From contig CABYWI010000008.1 of assembly GCA_902522585.1 (NCBI GenBank), forward strand, positions 1-32,318: a stretch of DNA of 32,318 nucleotides, written 5' to 3'. How positions within the stretch are numbered: position 1 is the stretch's first letter; the number at the start of each line of letters is the position of its first letter. Shown here piece after piece: positions 17,239 through 25,640 of this stretch. This stretch comes from an uncultured Alphaproteobacteria bacterium. Lineage in GTDB: Bacteria > Pseudomonadota > Alphaproteobacteria > HIMB59. Under the pieces are notes generated by a model. The model searched no databases and was not told the origin of the DNA. It saw nothing but the letters and a program-made list of their open reading frames with translations. The position numbers and the translations under genes are program-made.

Positions 17239-18990
17239 ATGAGTGAAAAGTTGCCAAATTGGAATTTAGAGGATTTCTACTCCAATATTAAAGATGAGCA
17301 AATCAACATTGATTTGGACACATTTAGAAAATTCTCTGAGTCATTTAATAAACAGTACAAAGAAAATATCGAAAAAAATTCAGATAATTTTGAGACTGTA
17401 ATTGAGGAGTATGAAAATGGCAACGAGACAGGTGATAAATTAGGTAATTACGCGTTTCTAATTTATGCAACTAATATGGATGATGAAGAAGTTGTTCAAT
17501 TTTATCAAGGCATAAATGAAAAATTAACTGAGATTTCTTCAAGCCTGATATTTTTTACCAATGAAATAAATTCTTTACCTAATGAAAAATTTCAAAAATT
17601 AGTTTTAGGGTCTGGACGATATAAAAACTGGCTAATTAATATTAGAAGATACAAAGATCATCAACTTGATGAAAAAAGTGAACAAATATTTCTTGATAAA
17701 AATTTGACTGCCAATTCCTCATGGGTGAGATTTTTTGAAGAACAAATTAACGACCTAAAATTTGATATAAGAAACAAACAATTAAACAGTTCGGATGCTT
17801 TAAATTTACTATCAGATCATGACTCCGAAACAAGAAAAGAAGCCGCCAGAAGTATCGAAAGTGTTTTCAAAAAGAACTCTAAGATATTTACTTTTATAAC
17901 TAACACCCTTGCTAAAGACAAAATTACCAATGATAAATGGAGGAACTATAAATCTCCTATCGAGTCTCGTAATCTAGCAAATAATGTTGAGGATGAAGTA
18001 GTGGAGGCGCTTAGTCAAAGTGTTATTTCAAATTACAAAAATATATCCCACCGATATTATGAAATTAAATCTAAATTATTTAATCAACCAAGACTAAATT
18101 ATTGGGATAGAAATGCTCCATACCCAAACTCTCCAAATGTTAAAATTCAATGGGAGGAAGCTAAAGATATAGTTCTTAGGTCATATGGTAATTTTGATCA
18201 GAGCTTCAAAGACATTGTACTTTTATTTTTTCAAAATAATTGGATTGATGCAGAATTAAAATCTGGAAAATCTCCAGGCGCCTTTGCTGCATCTACAATT
18301 CCTTCTATTCATCCTTATATCCTAACTAATTTTCACGGTAAAACACGTGATGTTATGACATTGGCCCATGAACTAGGTCACGGTTGTCATCAGTATCTGT
18401 CGTCTAAACAAGGATTGTTGTTATCTAGCACGCCTTTAACCTTAGCTGAGACAGCTAGTGTTTTTGGAGAAATGATGACTTTTAGAACTCTTCTTGCAGA
18501 TAGCAGTTCGGAGACCAAAAAATATTTATTGGCTTCTAAAATTGAAGACATGATTAATACAGTTGTAAGACAAATTTCTTTTTTTGAATTTGAAAAACTT
18601 GTTCATAACGAAAGAAAGAACGGAGAACTATCTTCTGATCAAATTTGTGAATTTTGGATGAAAACTCAATCCGAAAGTCTAGGCCCACATATTGAGTTAA
18701 CCGATGGTTATAAATATTTTTGGTCTTATATACCGCATTTTATTCATACCCCATTTTATGTCTATGCATATGCTTTTGGAGATTGTTTAGTAAATGTATT
18801 AATTCAACTTTATGACGAAGGATTAACAGATTTTAAAAATAACTATATTGAGTTGCTCAAAAGTGGAGGTTCAAAACACTATAGCGAGGTATTGAAGCCT
18901 TTTAATGTTGATCTTAAAAATAAAAATAGTTGGCAAAAAGGCCTATCCATGATTTCTGGTTTAATTGATGAATTTGAAAAAGCTATTTAA
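17239..18990 (+). CDS. pepF: M3 family oligoendopeptidase (PepF-like)
   Basis: Cytosolic zinc endopeptidase that cleaves short peptides. The active site is MTLAHELGHGCHQYLS, where H377, E378 and H381 form HExxH; the third zinc ligand is probably E404 in LAETASVFGEM, about 25 residues on. A late FIHTPFYVYAYAFGDCLVN segment matches the conserved substrate-binding region of the PepF/M3 clade, and the long helical N-terminal half (about 1-300) is typical. Length 583 is normal. There is no signal peptide. It sits between the DUF1244 gene (16 bases) and the ABC1 gene (11 bases). The exact subfamily specificity is not visible. Confidence 0.92.
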   Translation: MSEKLPNWNLEDFYSNIKDEQINIDLDTFRKFSESFNKQYKENIEKNSDNFETVIEEYENGNETGDKLGNYAFLIYATNMDDEEVVQFYQGINEKLTEISSSLIFFTNEINSLPNEKFQKLVLGSGRYKNWLINIRRYKDHQLDEKSEQIFLDKNLTANSSWVRFFEEQINDLKFDIRNKQLNSSDALNLLSDHDSETRKEAARSIESVFKKNSKIFTFITNTLAKDKITNDKWRNYKSPIESRNLANNVEDEVVEALSQSVISNYKNISHRYYEIKSKLFNQPRLNYWDRNAPYPNSPNVKIQWEEAKDIVLRSYGNFDQSFKDIVLLFFQNNWIDAELKSGKSPGAFAASTIPSIHPYILTNFHGKTRDVMTLAHELGHGCHQYLSSKQGLLLSSTPLTLAETASVFGEMMTFRTLLADSSSETKKYLLASKIEDMINTVVRQISFFEFEKLVHNERKNGELSSDQICEFWMKTQSESLGPHIELTDGYKYFWSYIPHFIHTPFYVYAYAFGDCLVNVLIQLYDEGLTDFKNNYIELLKSGGSKHYSEVLKPFNVDLKNKNSWQKGLSMISGLIDEFEKAI

Positions 18991-19001
18991 TTAATTGTTC
19001 A

Positions 19002-20330
19002 ATGAAAGAAGATAATAATTTTGTATCTCGGGTTAAGCGCTACTCCAAAGTCACCACATCACTAACATCCTTAGCTACGCAGTTTGCTGGAAAAAAATAT
19101 TTAAATTTTGATTTAAGTGATCAAAAATATGCTGCGCAAATAACTGAAATATTGGGAAATTTAAAAGGCCCATTAATGAAAGTAGCTCAGCTCAGTGCTA
19201 CCATCCCAGATTTACTGCCTGAGGAGTATGCTCGCAAATTAGCTGAACTTCAATCAAATGCCCCACCTATGTCATGGGTGTTTGTCAAAAGAAGAATGAA
19301 AGCAGAGCTAGGAGAGAATTGGGAAGATCATTTTTTATCTTTTGATAAAGAGGCAAGCTTCGCAGCCTCTTTGGGTCAAGTTCATAAAGCTTCACTACCA
19401 AACAAAGATAATGTTGCCTGCAAACTTCAATACCCTGATATGGCTTCTGCAGTTGAAGCTGATCTTAGTCAATTAAAAATTATTTTTAAAATCTATTCCA
19501 GTTATAATAAATCAATTCAAATAAGAGAAATTTATAAAGAGATTGAAGCGAGATTAAAAGAAGAATTAAATTATAAATTAGAGCATAAACATTTAAAAGT
19601 TTTCAATGTTATTCATAAAAAAAATGATTATATCAAAATACCAAAAGTTTATGAAAAAATTTCAACTAATAGATTATTAGTTATGCAATACTTAAAAGGA
19701 AAAAAATTAATAGAATATAAAAATGCACCACAGAAACTAAGAAATGAACTAGCAAAAAAATTATTTATGGCTTGGTATTATCCTTTTTATAAATACGGAA
19801 TAATTCATGGAGATCCGCATCTAGGAAACTATTCTGTTGATAAAAAAAACAATATAAATTTATTTGATTATGGTTGTGTTAGAATTTTTCCAGCTAAATT
19901 TGTAAAAGGAGTAGTTGATTTATATTTTGCACTAAAAGAAAATGACAATCCCAAAATTAAAAAAGCCTACGAAGCTTGGGGTTTCAAGGATATTGATGAT
20001 AAATTGATGTCTGTTTTAAATAAGTGGGCTTTATTTCTATATGATCCAATTCTCAAAAATGAAGTTCGAAGAATTCAAGACTCAGATAGTGGTATTTATG
20101 GTGCGAAAATAGCAGGTGAAGTTCACCGAGAACTCAAGAAATATGGAGGCGTCAAACCCCCAAGGGAGTTTGTTTTTATGGATAGAGCTGCTGTAGGATT
20201 AGGATCTATTTTTATTCACCTCAAAGCTGAAATCAATTGGTATAAGTTATTTCACGCACTAATTAAGGATTTTTCAGTTAAAATTGTTGATAAAAATCAA
20301 AAAAAAGCCCTTAAATTTGCTGGTATTTAA
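19002..20330 (+). CDS. ABC1/AarF (UbiB-like) atypical kinase-fold protein
   Basis: Member of the UbiB/COQ8/ADCK family, kinase-fold ATPases that support ubiquinone metabolism or lipid handling. The family's signature helix reads KVAQLSATIPDLLPEEY (K60-Q63 = KVAQ, where KxGQ is usual), then FAASLGQVHKA (120-130) replaces a glycine-rich loop, K141 in VACKLQYP is the ATP lysine, HGDPHLGN (269-276) is the catalytic loop and LFDYG (287-291) the metal-binding DFG equivalent. No C-terminal transmembrane pair is visible, unlike E. coli UbiB, so this looks like the soluble alphaproteobacterial branch. Length is 442. The COQ9 gene at 23580 is another ubiquinone-linked gene nearby. An alternative role in another isoprenoid or lipid pathway cannot be excluded. 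Confidence 0.88.
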   Translation: MKEDNNFVSRVKRYSKVTTSLTSLATQFAGKKYLNFDLSDQKYAAQITEILGNLKGPLMKVAQLSATIPDLLPEEYARKLAELQSNAPPMSWVFVKRRMKAELGENWEDHFLSFDKEASFAASLGQVHKASLPNKDNVACKLQYPDMASAVEADLSQLKIIFKIYSSYNKSIQIREIYKEIEARLKEELNYKLEHKHLKVFNVIHKKNDYIKIPKVYEKISTNRLLVMQYLKGKKLIEYKNAPQKLRNELAKKLFMAWYYPFYKYGIIHGDPHLGNYSVDKKNNINLFDYGCVRIFPAKFVKGVVDLYFALKENDNPKIKKAYEAWGFKDIDDKLMSVLNKWALFLYDPILKNEVRRIQDSDSGIYGAKIAGEVHRELKKYGGVKPPREFVFMDRAAVGLGSIFIHLKAEINWYKLFHALIKDFSVKIVDKNQKKALKFAGI

Positions 20331-20426
20331 TCTTAATTTCGCATAGGTTCGTTTAAAAATTCATATTAAAATTATAAATTAGGAATTTAATTTGGTATTC
20401 AATATGCCACCAAAAGGAACTCAATT

Positions 20427-21542
20427 ATGATAATCGGAACAATCAAAGAAAAAAATAAATTTGAAAATAGGGTAGCTATTAGCCCCGATGAAGTAAAAAA
20501 TTATGTTAAAGCTGGGCATCAGGTATTTATCGAAAAAAATGCCGGTTTAGCATCAGGTTTTACTGACAAAAGCTATAAAGAAGCAGGGGCCTCAATCTCC
20601 TCTTCAAAAGAAATTTTAAAAACATCCGATATTATCGCAAAAATAAACTGTCCTACTGCTGACGAAGCAAAACAACTAAAAAGTAGTTCCATGATTATCT
20701 CTCAATTAAATGTTCAAAAAGAAGTTGATATTATTAAAATTTTTAATTCAAAAAAAATATCAGCATTTTCTTTAGAGAGGGTTCCTAGAATTACTAGAGC
20801 ACAGGATATGGATATTTTATCTTCTCAAGCTAATTTAGCAGGCTATCATGCCGTTATTGACGCTGCTCAAGAATTTAATCGAGTCCTTCCACTTTTTATG
20901 ACTGCTGCCGGTAAAGTAACCCCAGCAAATGTTCTTGTTATAGGCGCCGGTGTAGCCGGACTCCAAGCTATTGCTACAGCTAAAAGATTAGGTGCGATTG
21001 TTTATGCAACTGATGTTCGAATTGCATCTAAAGAGCAGGTGGAGAGTTTAGGTGGAAAATTTGTAATGGTTGAGGATGAGGAATCCAAAAATGCAGAAAC
21101 TAAAGGTGGTTACGCAAAAGAAATGAGTGCGGAGTATCAAAAAAAACAAGAAGCACTTTTAGCCGAAACTCTTAAAGAGATGGATATAGTAATTTGTACT
21201 GCTCAGATACCCGGAAGAAAGGCACCCTTGATTTTAAAGAAAGACATGCTTAATAGCATGAAACAAGGTTCTGTCATAGTTGACCTTGCAGTGGAGTCTG
21301 GAGGAAACTGTGAGTACAGCCAATTAGGTAAAGTGGTTTCCAAAAATGGCCTAAAAATTGTTGGTCATGCTAATGTCCCAGGCAGAGTGGCTAATAATGC
21401 ATCAAGTTTATTCTCTAAAAATATATCCAATTTTTTAAAACTCATGAATTTTGAGGATAAAAAGAAATCAGTTATTAACAAAAATGATGAAATTATCAAA
21501 GCAACTTTGGTTTGTTCAGCAGGAAAAAATTTAATCAAGTAA
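20427..21542 (+). CDS. pntAA: NAD(P)+ transhydrogenase subunit alpha part 1 (NAD-binding, dI)
   Basis: Peripheral NAD(H)-binding subunit of the proton-translocating transhydrogenase, which uses the membrane proton gradient to reduce NADP with NADH. The NAD site is [22 protein letters not shown] (169-190, with GAGVAG at 173-178) and the [17 protein letters not shown] loop (124-140) matches the conserved 'RQD' loop near the hydride-transfer site. Length 371 without membrane helices shows the split three-gene organisation of Rhodospirillum-type enzymes. AAAGGAA lies about eight bases before the ATG. The 96-base gap after the ABC1 gene probably holds the operon promoter, though I see only weak AT-rich candidates. 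pntAB follows after a GGAGAG Shine-Dalgarno. Confidence 0.97.
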   Translation: MIIGTIKEKNKFENRVAISPDEVKNYVKAGHQVFIEKNAGLASGFTDKSYKEAGASISSSKEILKTSDIIAKINCPTADEAKQLKSSSMIISQLNVQKEVDIIKIFNSKKISAFSLERVPRITRAQDMDILSSQANLAGYHAVIDAAQEFNRVLPLFMTAAGKVTPANVLVIGAGVAGLQAIATAKRLGAIVYATDVRIASKEQVESLGGKFVMVEDEESKNAETKGGYAKEMSAEYQKKQEALLAETLKEMDIVICTAQIPGRKAPLILKKDMLNSMKQGSVIVDLAVESGGNCEYSQLGKVVSKNGLKIVGHANVPGRVANNASSLFSKNISNFLKLMNFEDKKKSVINKNDEIIKATLVCSAGKNLIK

Positions 21543-21552
21543 AGGAGAGATT

Positions 21553-21942
21553 ATGTCAGAAATTTCAGTTCAATTAGAAAATTTATCTTTTAAGGCCCAA
21601 CAATTATCAGACCAAGCTAGTCAATTGGCTTTAGCGGCTGTTGAAACATCAGGGGGTCATAGCGACTTTATTATTTTTGGAATTACCGTTTTAGTGCTCG
21701 CATGTTTCGTTGGCTATTATGTTGTTTGGTCAGTGACACCAGCATTACACAGTCCATTAATGGGTGTTACGAATGCTATCTCTTCAGTAATCATAGTGGG
21801 TGCTTTACTGGCAGCCGGTCCTATTGATGCAACGATCTCAAAATATTTTGGTTTAGCAGCAGTTGGTTTGGCGGCTGTAAATATCTTTGGTGGCTTTGTT
21901 GTAACTAATAGAATGTTATCAATGTTTAAGAAGAAGAGTTAA
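21553..21942 (+). CDS. pntAB: NAD(P)+ transhydrogenase subunit alpha part 2 (membrane)
   Basis: Small membrane subunit of the transhydrogenase that contributes part of the proton channel. The 129-residue protein has a short amphipathic N-terminus and three to four hydrophobic helices (about 38-60, 68-90 and 95-118) around the conserved [25 protein letters not shown] block; the LHSPLM segment is the family hallmark. It lies 10 bases after pntAA, with AAGGAGAG just before the ATG, and 11 bases before pntB. The separate gene, rather than a fusion to pntAA, is typical of alphaproteobacteria. Confidence 0.97.
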   Translation: MSEISVQLENLSFKAQQLSDQASQLALAAVETSGGHSDFIIFGITVLVLACFVGYYVVWSVTPALHSPLMGVTNAISSVIIVGALLAAGPIDATISKYFGLAAVGLAAVNIFGGFVVTNRMLSMFKKKS

Positions 21943-21953
21943 GGAAGATTATA

Positions 21954-23345
21954 ATGTCAAATTTAACATCAGTAGCTTATTTAATTTCATCTGTTCTTTT
22001 CATTTTATCATTAAGAGGACTCTCTCACCCAACAACTGCAAGAAGAGGTAATTTTTATGGAATTGTAGGTATGGCTATCGCCATTATAACCACCGTCTCA
22101 AATCCTGGCGTTTTAAGTTATAAGGAGATCGCAATCGCTTTTGTCATAGGCGGTTTAATTGGAAGTGTTATCGCAGTTCGAATTCAAATGACAGCACTAC
22201 CTCAGTTAGTAGCTGCATTCCATAGTCTTGTAGGTTTAGCGGCAGTTTTTGTTGCTGCTTCTGCTTTTTATAATCCAAGCGCTTTTAATATAGGCACTAT
22301 TGGAAATATTCCTCTTGGCAGTTTGATAGAAATGGCTATTGGTACAGCAATTGGTGCAGTTACGTTTACTGGCTCAATTATTGCTTTTGGTAAACTCCAA
22401 GGTTTTGTGTCTGGAAATCCATTAGTTTTCAAAGGTCAACACCTTCTCAATCTTCTTCTTGGTTTAGGGATAATCGCATTAATTGCAAAATTTTGTATGG
22501 ATCAAAATCCAGAATATTTTTGGATGATCGTTGCAGCATCTTTTTTAATTGGAGTATTGCTTATCGTTCCTATTGGCGGTGCTGATATGCCAGTAATCGT
22601 TTCCATGCTTAATTCCTACTCAGGTTGGGCAGCAGCAGGTATTGGATTTACATTATCCAATAACCTTTTGATTATTACAGGAGCACTAGTTGGATCTTCT
22701 GGAGCTATCTTGAGTTATATTATGTGTAAAGGGATGAACCGATCCTTCCTTAATGTTTTACTTGGTGGTTTTGGTGGCGAGCAAGCAGTAAGTGAAGGCG
22801 GAGCTAAAGATGATCGTGTAGCAAAACAAGGTAATGCTGCGGATGCTGCATTCGTTATGAAAAATAGTAAAACAATTATCATTGTTCCTGGTTACGGCAT
22901 GGCTGTGGCACAAGCACAACACGCTCTGAGAGAAATGGGAGATTTACTTAAAGCAGCAGGAGCTCAAGTCCGATATGCTATTCATCCAGTTGCTGGAAGA
23001 ATGCCAGGCCATATGAACGTTCTATTAGCAGAAGCTAACGTCCCCTATGATGAAGTTTTAGAATTAGATGAAATTAATAGAGATTTCTCTGATACTGATG
23101 TTGCTTTTGTCATTGGAGCGAATGATGTTACTAACCCTGCTGCGAAGACAGATAAAACTAGTGCAATTTATGGAATGCCAATTCTTGATGTTGAAAATGC
23201 AGGACAAGTATTTTTTGTAAAAAGAGGAATGGCTAGTGGTTACGCCGGAGTACAAAACGAACTATTTTTCCGTGACAACACACTGATGTTGTTTGGAGAT
23301 GCAAAAAAAGTTTGTGAAGATATTATAAAGGGATTAGAAAACTAA
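21954..23345 (+). CDS. pntB: NAD(P)+ transhydrogenase subunit beta (NADP-binding, proton channel)
   Basis: Integral membrane subunit with the NADP(H)-binding domain. About eight or nine hydrophobic helices occupy residues 1-260, including the conserved channel histidine H90 in [13 protein letters not shown] and the [20 protein letters not shown] loop (209-228). The C-terminal Rossmann domain contains [18 protein letters not shown] (311-328), [18 protein letters not shown] and [11 protein letters not shown], all standard for the dIII domain. Length 463 is normal. The last four bases overlap the rpsU stop on the other strand, so no intrinsic terminator fits between the two genes. Confidence 0.97.
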   Translation: MSNLTSVAYLISSVLFILSLRGLSHPTTARRGNFYGIVGMAIAIITTVSNPGVLSYKEIAIAFVIGGLIGSVIAVRIQMTALPQLVAAFHSLVGLAAVFVAASAFYNPSAFNIGTIGNIPLGSLIEMAIGTAIGAVTFTGSIIAFGKLQGFVSGNPLVFKGQHLLNLLLGLGIIALIAKFCMDQNPEYFWMIVAASFLIGVLLIVPIGGADMPVIVSMLNSYSGWAAAGIGFTLSNNLLIITGALVGSSGAILSYIMCKGMNRSFLNVLLGGFGGEQAVSEGGAKDDRVAKQGNAADAAFVMKNSKTIIIVPGYGMAVAQAQHALREMGDLLKAAGAQVRYAIHPVAGRMPGHMNVLLAEANVPYDEVLELDEINRDFSDTDVAFVIGANDVTNPAAKTDKTSAIYGMPILDVENAGQVFFVKRGMASGYAGVQNELFFRDNTLMLFGDAKKVCEDIIKGLEN

Positions 23346-23542
23346 TCGTATTTCTTCTTACGCATTAGCTTTTTGAATCTTTTAATGGATTCTTCCTTTT
23401 CACGAAGCTTTCTTTCAGATGGTTTTTCATAGTGTTTTCTTAATTTTAATTCTTTGAAAATACCCTCTCTTAAAAGCTTTTTCTTAAGAACGCGAATTGC
23501 AGCCTCAACGTTATTATCTCTAACTTGTACTTCTATAGTCAA
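23342..23542 (-). CDS. rpsU: 30S ribosomal protein S21
   Basis: Small basic protein of the 30S head and platform that aids mRNA binding at initiation. The protein reads [20 protein letters not shown], then [20 protein letters not shown], then [20 protein letters not shown] and RKKKYD. I chose the TTG at 23542: it gives 66 residues, the normal S21 length, and GAGG lies eight bases upstream. A longer frame to 23608 would add 22 uncharacteristic residues and overlap the COQ9 start. The stop overlaps pntB by four bases. The divergent pairing with the COQ9 gene, 37 bases apart, is a known alphaproteobacterial arrangement as far as I recall. Confidence 0.95.
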   Translation of the reverse strand: MTIEVQVRDNNVEAAIRVLKKKLLREGIFKELKLRKHYEKPSERKLREKEESIKRFKKLMRKKKYD

Positions 23543-23550
23543 TCTAGTAA

Positions 23551-23554
23551 CCTC
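23551..23554 (-). promoter_or_regulatory. Shine-Dalgarno GAGG that fixes the rpsU TTG start
   Basis: On the minus strand TTATGAGGTTACTAGATTG places GAGG eight bases before the TTG. The nearby ATG on this strand is out of frame with S21 and soon hits a stop, so it cannot be the start. Confidence 0.6.
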
Positions 23555-23579
23555 ATAAAGGCGTAAGTTATATATAATT

Positions 23580-24209
23580 ATGAAATCAAAGCAAGAAAAA
23601 TTAGCCAACTCATTCGTTCAAGATGTACCAAAATTTGGTTGGTCAAGAGAAACCTTACTTCAATGTGCAAAAAAATTGAAGATTTCTACACCAAACCTAG
23701 CTCTTCTTTTTCCATCATTTGAATATGATGTCTTGAAATTCTTAATTTCTCAAAATAACGCTCTCGTTGAAAAAAATTATAATTCCTTTAATAATTCTCG
23801 TCTTAAAGTTAGAGACAAAATCAAAACAATTCTAGAATTAAAATTTGAAAGTAACATTTATTTAAAAAAGGCTTTGCCAGAAATGTTAAAATTTCTTCTC
23901 CGCCCTGGTAATATTTTAATGTCAGTAAAATTACTCCATGAAAATAGTGATTTCATATGGAAACTCTCCGGAGATAAATCTAACGACTTTAGTTACTATT
24001 CAAAAAGAGGGTTGCTCTCAATGATTTACCTAGCAACTCTTATTTATTGGTTAAATGATAGGTCTAATAAAAATATTGCAACCAAAAATTTTATTAGTAA
24101 ATCGGTAGATGGAATTGTCGATGGAGTTTCAAAATTAAAACAGTTGAGTATGCTTCAAAATCTTGCTCAAGGCTTTTTAGAACGTTTCAAGACTACCAAA
24201 ACTACCTAA
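23580..24209 (+). CDS. COQ9 family protein (ubiquinone biosynthesis)
   Basis: Helical lipid-binding protein of the COQ9 family. In eukaryotes COQ9 presents ubiquinone intermediates to the hydroxylase COQ7, and alphaproteobacterial relatives are presumed to do the same. The N-terminal TetR-like helices ([17 protein letters not shown], 19-35) are followed by the typical C-terminal COQ9 domain with [32 protein letters not shown] broken across residues 98-130, and [21 protein letters not shown] with a Trp/Asp-containing helix (137-157). Length 209 is normal. ATG start, divergent from rpsU. The call rests on the domain pattern and on the rpsU neighbour rather than catalytic residues, as the family has none. 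Confidence 0.85.
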   Translation: MKSKQEKLANSFVQDVPKFGWSRETLLQCAKKLKISTPNLALLFPSFEYDVLKFLISQNNALVEKNYNSFNNSRLKVRDKIKTILELKFESNIYLKKALPEMLKFLLRPGNILMSVKLLHENSDFIWKLSGDKSNDFSYYSKRGLLSMIYLATLIYWLNDRSNKNIATKNFISKSVDGIVDGVSKLKQLSMLQNLAQGFLERFKTTKTT

Positions 24210-24328
24210 CTTATCTTTCTCATATTATTCATACAAAATGAACATTCGTTAAAATCAATACGCACGACTAATTCTATGGTAGTGCTGTTGATCCCTTCAA
24301 TTAATTTAAGACTCTAAATTATTTAAAA

Positions 24329-24766
24329 TTAAAACTTATCTTTCCAACTTCTCATTATTTCAAGATGCTCAGTCAAGGCTTCAAATGAGACTGCTAGTTC
24401 ATAGACTAAAGTTATTAAAGCAGATAGTACTAAAATTAAATGTAGACCGAAAATAAAAGATGAAATGATGGCAAATTTCATAAGCAAAAACAATAAACTT
24501 GAACATAAAGCTATTCCTCCAGAAAGGGACAGGTATAAAGTATATCTTAACAACCTGAGTCTTTTTTCATAATGTGATATATGAAAAGAATACTCATCTT
24601 GATTGTTAAATTTTAAATTATGATTTTCGATATTTGCTCTTGAATCTCTGATCAGTTTTGCAAGAGTCGCATACCTTGCAATAACCAATGTAATATAAAT
24701 AGTACAAGCAAAAAACATAGTTCCATATAGATTTATGTTATTGCTAAAAAGTTCAAAATTAATCAT
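24329..24766 (-). CDS. DUF2721-like membrane protein
   Basis: Small inner-membrane protein of 145 residues with three hydrophobic helices (about 12-32, 74-94 and 98-122). A polar cytoplasmic stretch between helices one and two carries LAKLIRDSRANIENHN and YEKRLRLLRYTLYLS, the Arg-rich pattern of DUF2721 proteins. No function is known for that family. It lies 12 bases downstream of the SDR gene on the same strand and is probably co-transcribed. The C-terminus (SFEALTEHLEIMRSWKDKF) is soluble and charged. The family match is by pattern only. Confidence 0.65.
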   Translation of the reverse strand: MINFELFSNNINLYGTMFFACTIYITLVIARYATLAKLIRDSRANIENHNLKFNNQDEYSFHISHYEKRLRLLRYTLYLSLSGGIALCSSLLFLLMKFAIISSFIFGLHLILVLSALITLVYELAVSFEALTEHLEIMRSWKDKF

Positions 24767-24778
24767 GATTAAATCTTT

Positions 24779-25531
24779 CTAAGGTCTTGCTGTTAAGCCT
24801 CCATCAATAATTAGTTCTGTACCAGTAATATACTCACTTTGATCACTGAGTAAAAAAAGAATTCCCTCAGCTATACCTTTAGGTTGGATGATTTTTTTGA
24901 TTGGCATAAATTCTTTTAAGTTTTTTTTTGCGTTTGGGTTCTTTTTCCAGCGATCTTGCATTGAAGTTTCGACAGCACCAGGAAGGATACAGTTGCTTCG
25001 AATATTATAGGGCCCAAACTGGATAGCCAATGACTTAGATAGTCGGATCATGGCTGCCTTACTTGCACCATATGCATCTTGAGGTTTGTCATCTCCAGAA
25101 AGGGCATCTACTGAAGATATATGAACCATAGACCCAAATTTATTTTTTTTCATTATAGGTATGATTAATTTGGAGAGCAGCACCATAGTCTTAAGATTAA
25201 TTTCAAAGACCTTGTCCCAAACATTTAAGTCAAGATCTACCGCAGAAACATCTTTCTCAAACCACAAAACTCCAGTTGTATTTACTAAGTAGTCTATTCT
25301 CTTATTGGTTTTAACAAAATTATTGATAGCTTTTTTTAGTTCATCTTGTTTAACTAAATCTAACTGACAATACGAAACTTTTTTATGTTGTAGAATTTTT
25401 TTGGTTGGTTTTTGTATGTCAAGGGCAAGAATTTTAACGTTGTAATTGAGCAATAACTTTATTGTTGCTAAACCCATTCCTCCTGCAGCACCCGTGACAA
25501 CAACAGTTTTTCCTTTAAACTTTAAATTCAC
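24779..25531 (-). CDS. SDR-family NAD(P)-dependent oxidoreductase
   Basis: Classical short-chain dehydrogenase/reductase of 250 residues. The cofactor loop is TGAAGGMG (13-20), followed by NTTG (84-87, in place of the common NNAG) and the catalytic set N112, S140, Y154 and K158 in the YGASK motif. The acidic D38 after the second strand (LALDIQ) suggests NAD rather than NADP preference. The end IIDGGLTARP is typical of the FabG/glucose-dehydrogenase-like branch. The start is GTG with no clear Shine-Dalgarno. The gene diverges from the aldehyde dehydrogenase operon across a 109-base gap, so a role in the same catabolic pathway is plausible. The substrate is unknown. Confidence 0.92.
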   Translation of the reverse strand: MNLKFKGKTVVVTGAAGGMGLATIKLLLNYNVKILALDIQKPTKKILQHKKVSYCQLDLVKQDELKKAINNFVKTNKRIDYLVNTTGVLWFEKDVSAVDLDLNVWDKVFEINLKTMVLLSKLIIPIMKKNKFGSMVHISSVDALSGDDKPQDAYGASKAAMIRLSKSLAIQFGPYNIRSNCILPGAVETSMQDRWKKNPNAKKNLKEFMPIKKIIQPKGIAEGILFLLSDQSEYITGTELIIDGGLTARP

Positions 25532-25553
25532 AACAAAAATCTAAATTTTTATT

Positions 25554-25559
25554 ATTATA
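25554..25559 (-). promoter_or_regulatory. Candidate -10 box of the SDR gene
   Basis: On the minus strand TATAAT matches the consensus -10 exactly, about 23 bases before the SDR GTG start. No good -35 sits 17-18 bases upstream (TTCTTT is the best), so the call is tentative. Confidence 0.35.
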
Positions 25560-25587
25560 AGTAAACCTAGTAATTTAAAGAAAGCCA

Positions 25588-25616
25588 TTGACTTTTTTTG
25601 AGCAAATTTTCATTAT
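25588..25616 (+). promoter_or_regulatory. Candidate promoter of the ALDH-TRAP operon
   Basis: TTGACT (25588-25593, five of six to the -35 consensus) is followed after 17 bases by CATTAT (25611-25616, four of six); TATATT at 25614-25619 is a less well-spaced alternative -10. A GGAG Shine-Dalgarno at 25632-25635 precedes the ATG by five bases. The box lies in the 109-base divergent gap shared with the SDR gene. Confidence 0.4.
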
Positions 25617-25640
25617 ATTGTCTTTAACTGTGGAGCAACT

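Noticed and set aside
20331-20426. Defined promoter for the pnt operon
   Set aside because: The 96-base gap has AT-rich stretches such as TATAAA at 20373, but no paired -35 at a good distance, so I could not support a promoter call.
23543-23608. Longer rpsU start giving 88 residues
   Set aside because: The added 22 residues do not resemble S21, overlap the COQ9 start and lack a better ribosome site than the TTG at 23542.
24210-24328. Possible tRNA or small RNA in the gap after the COQ9 gene, from a GGTAGTGC string
   Set aside because: No T-arm consensus, acceptor stem or anticodon arm can be built. A five-base TTCAT/ATGAA pairing is too short to call. I see nothing supportable in this gap.
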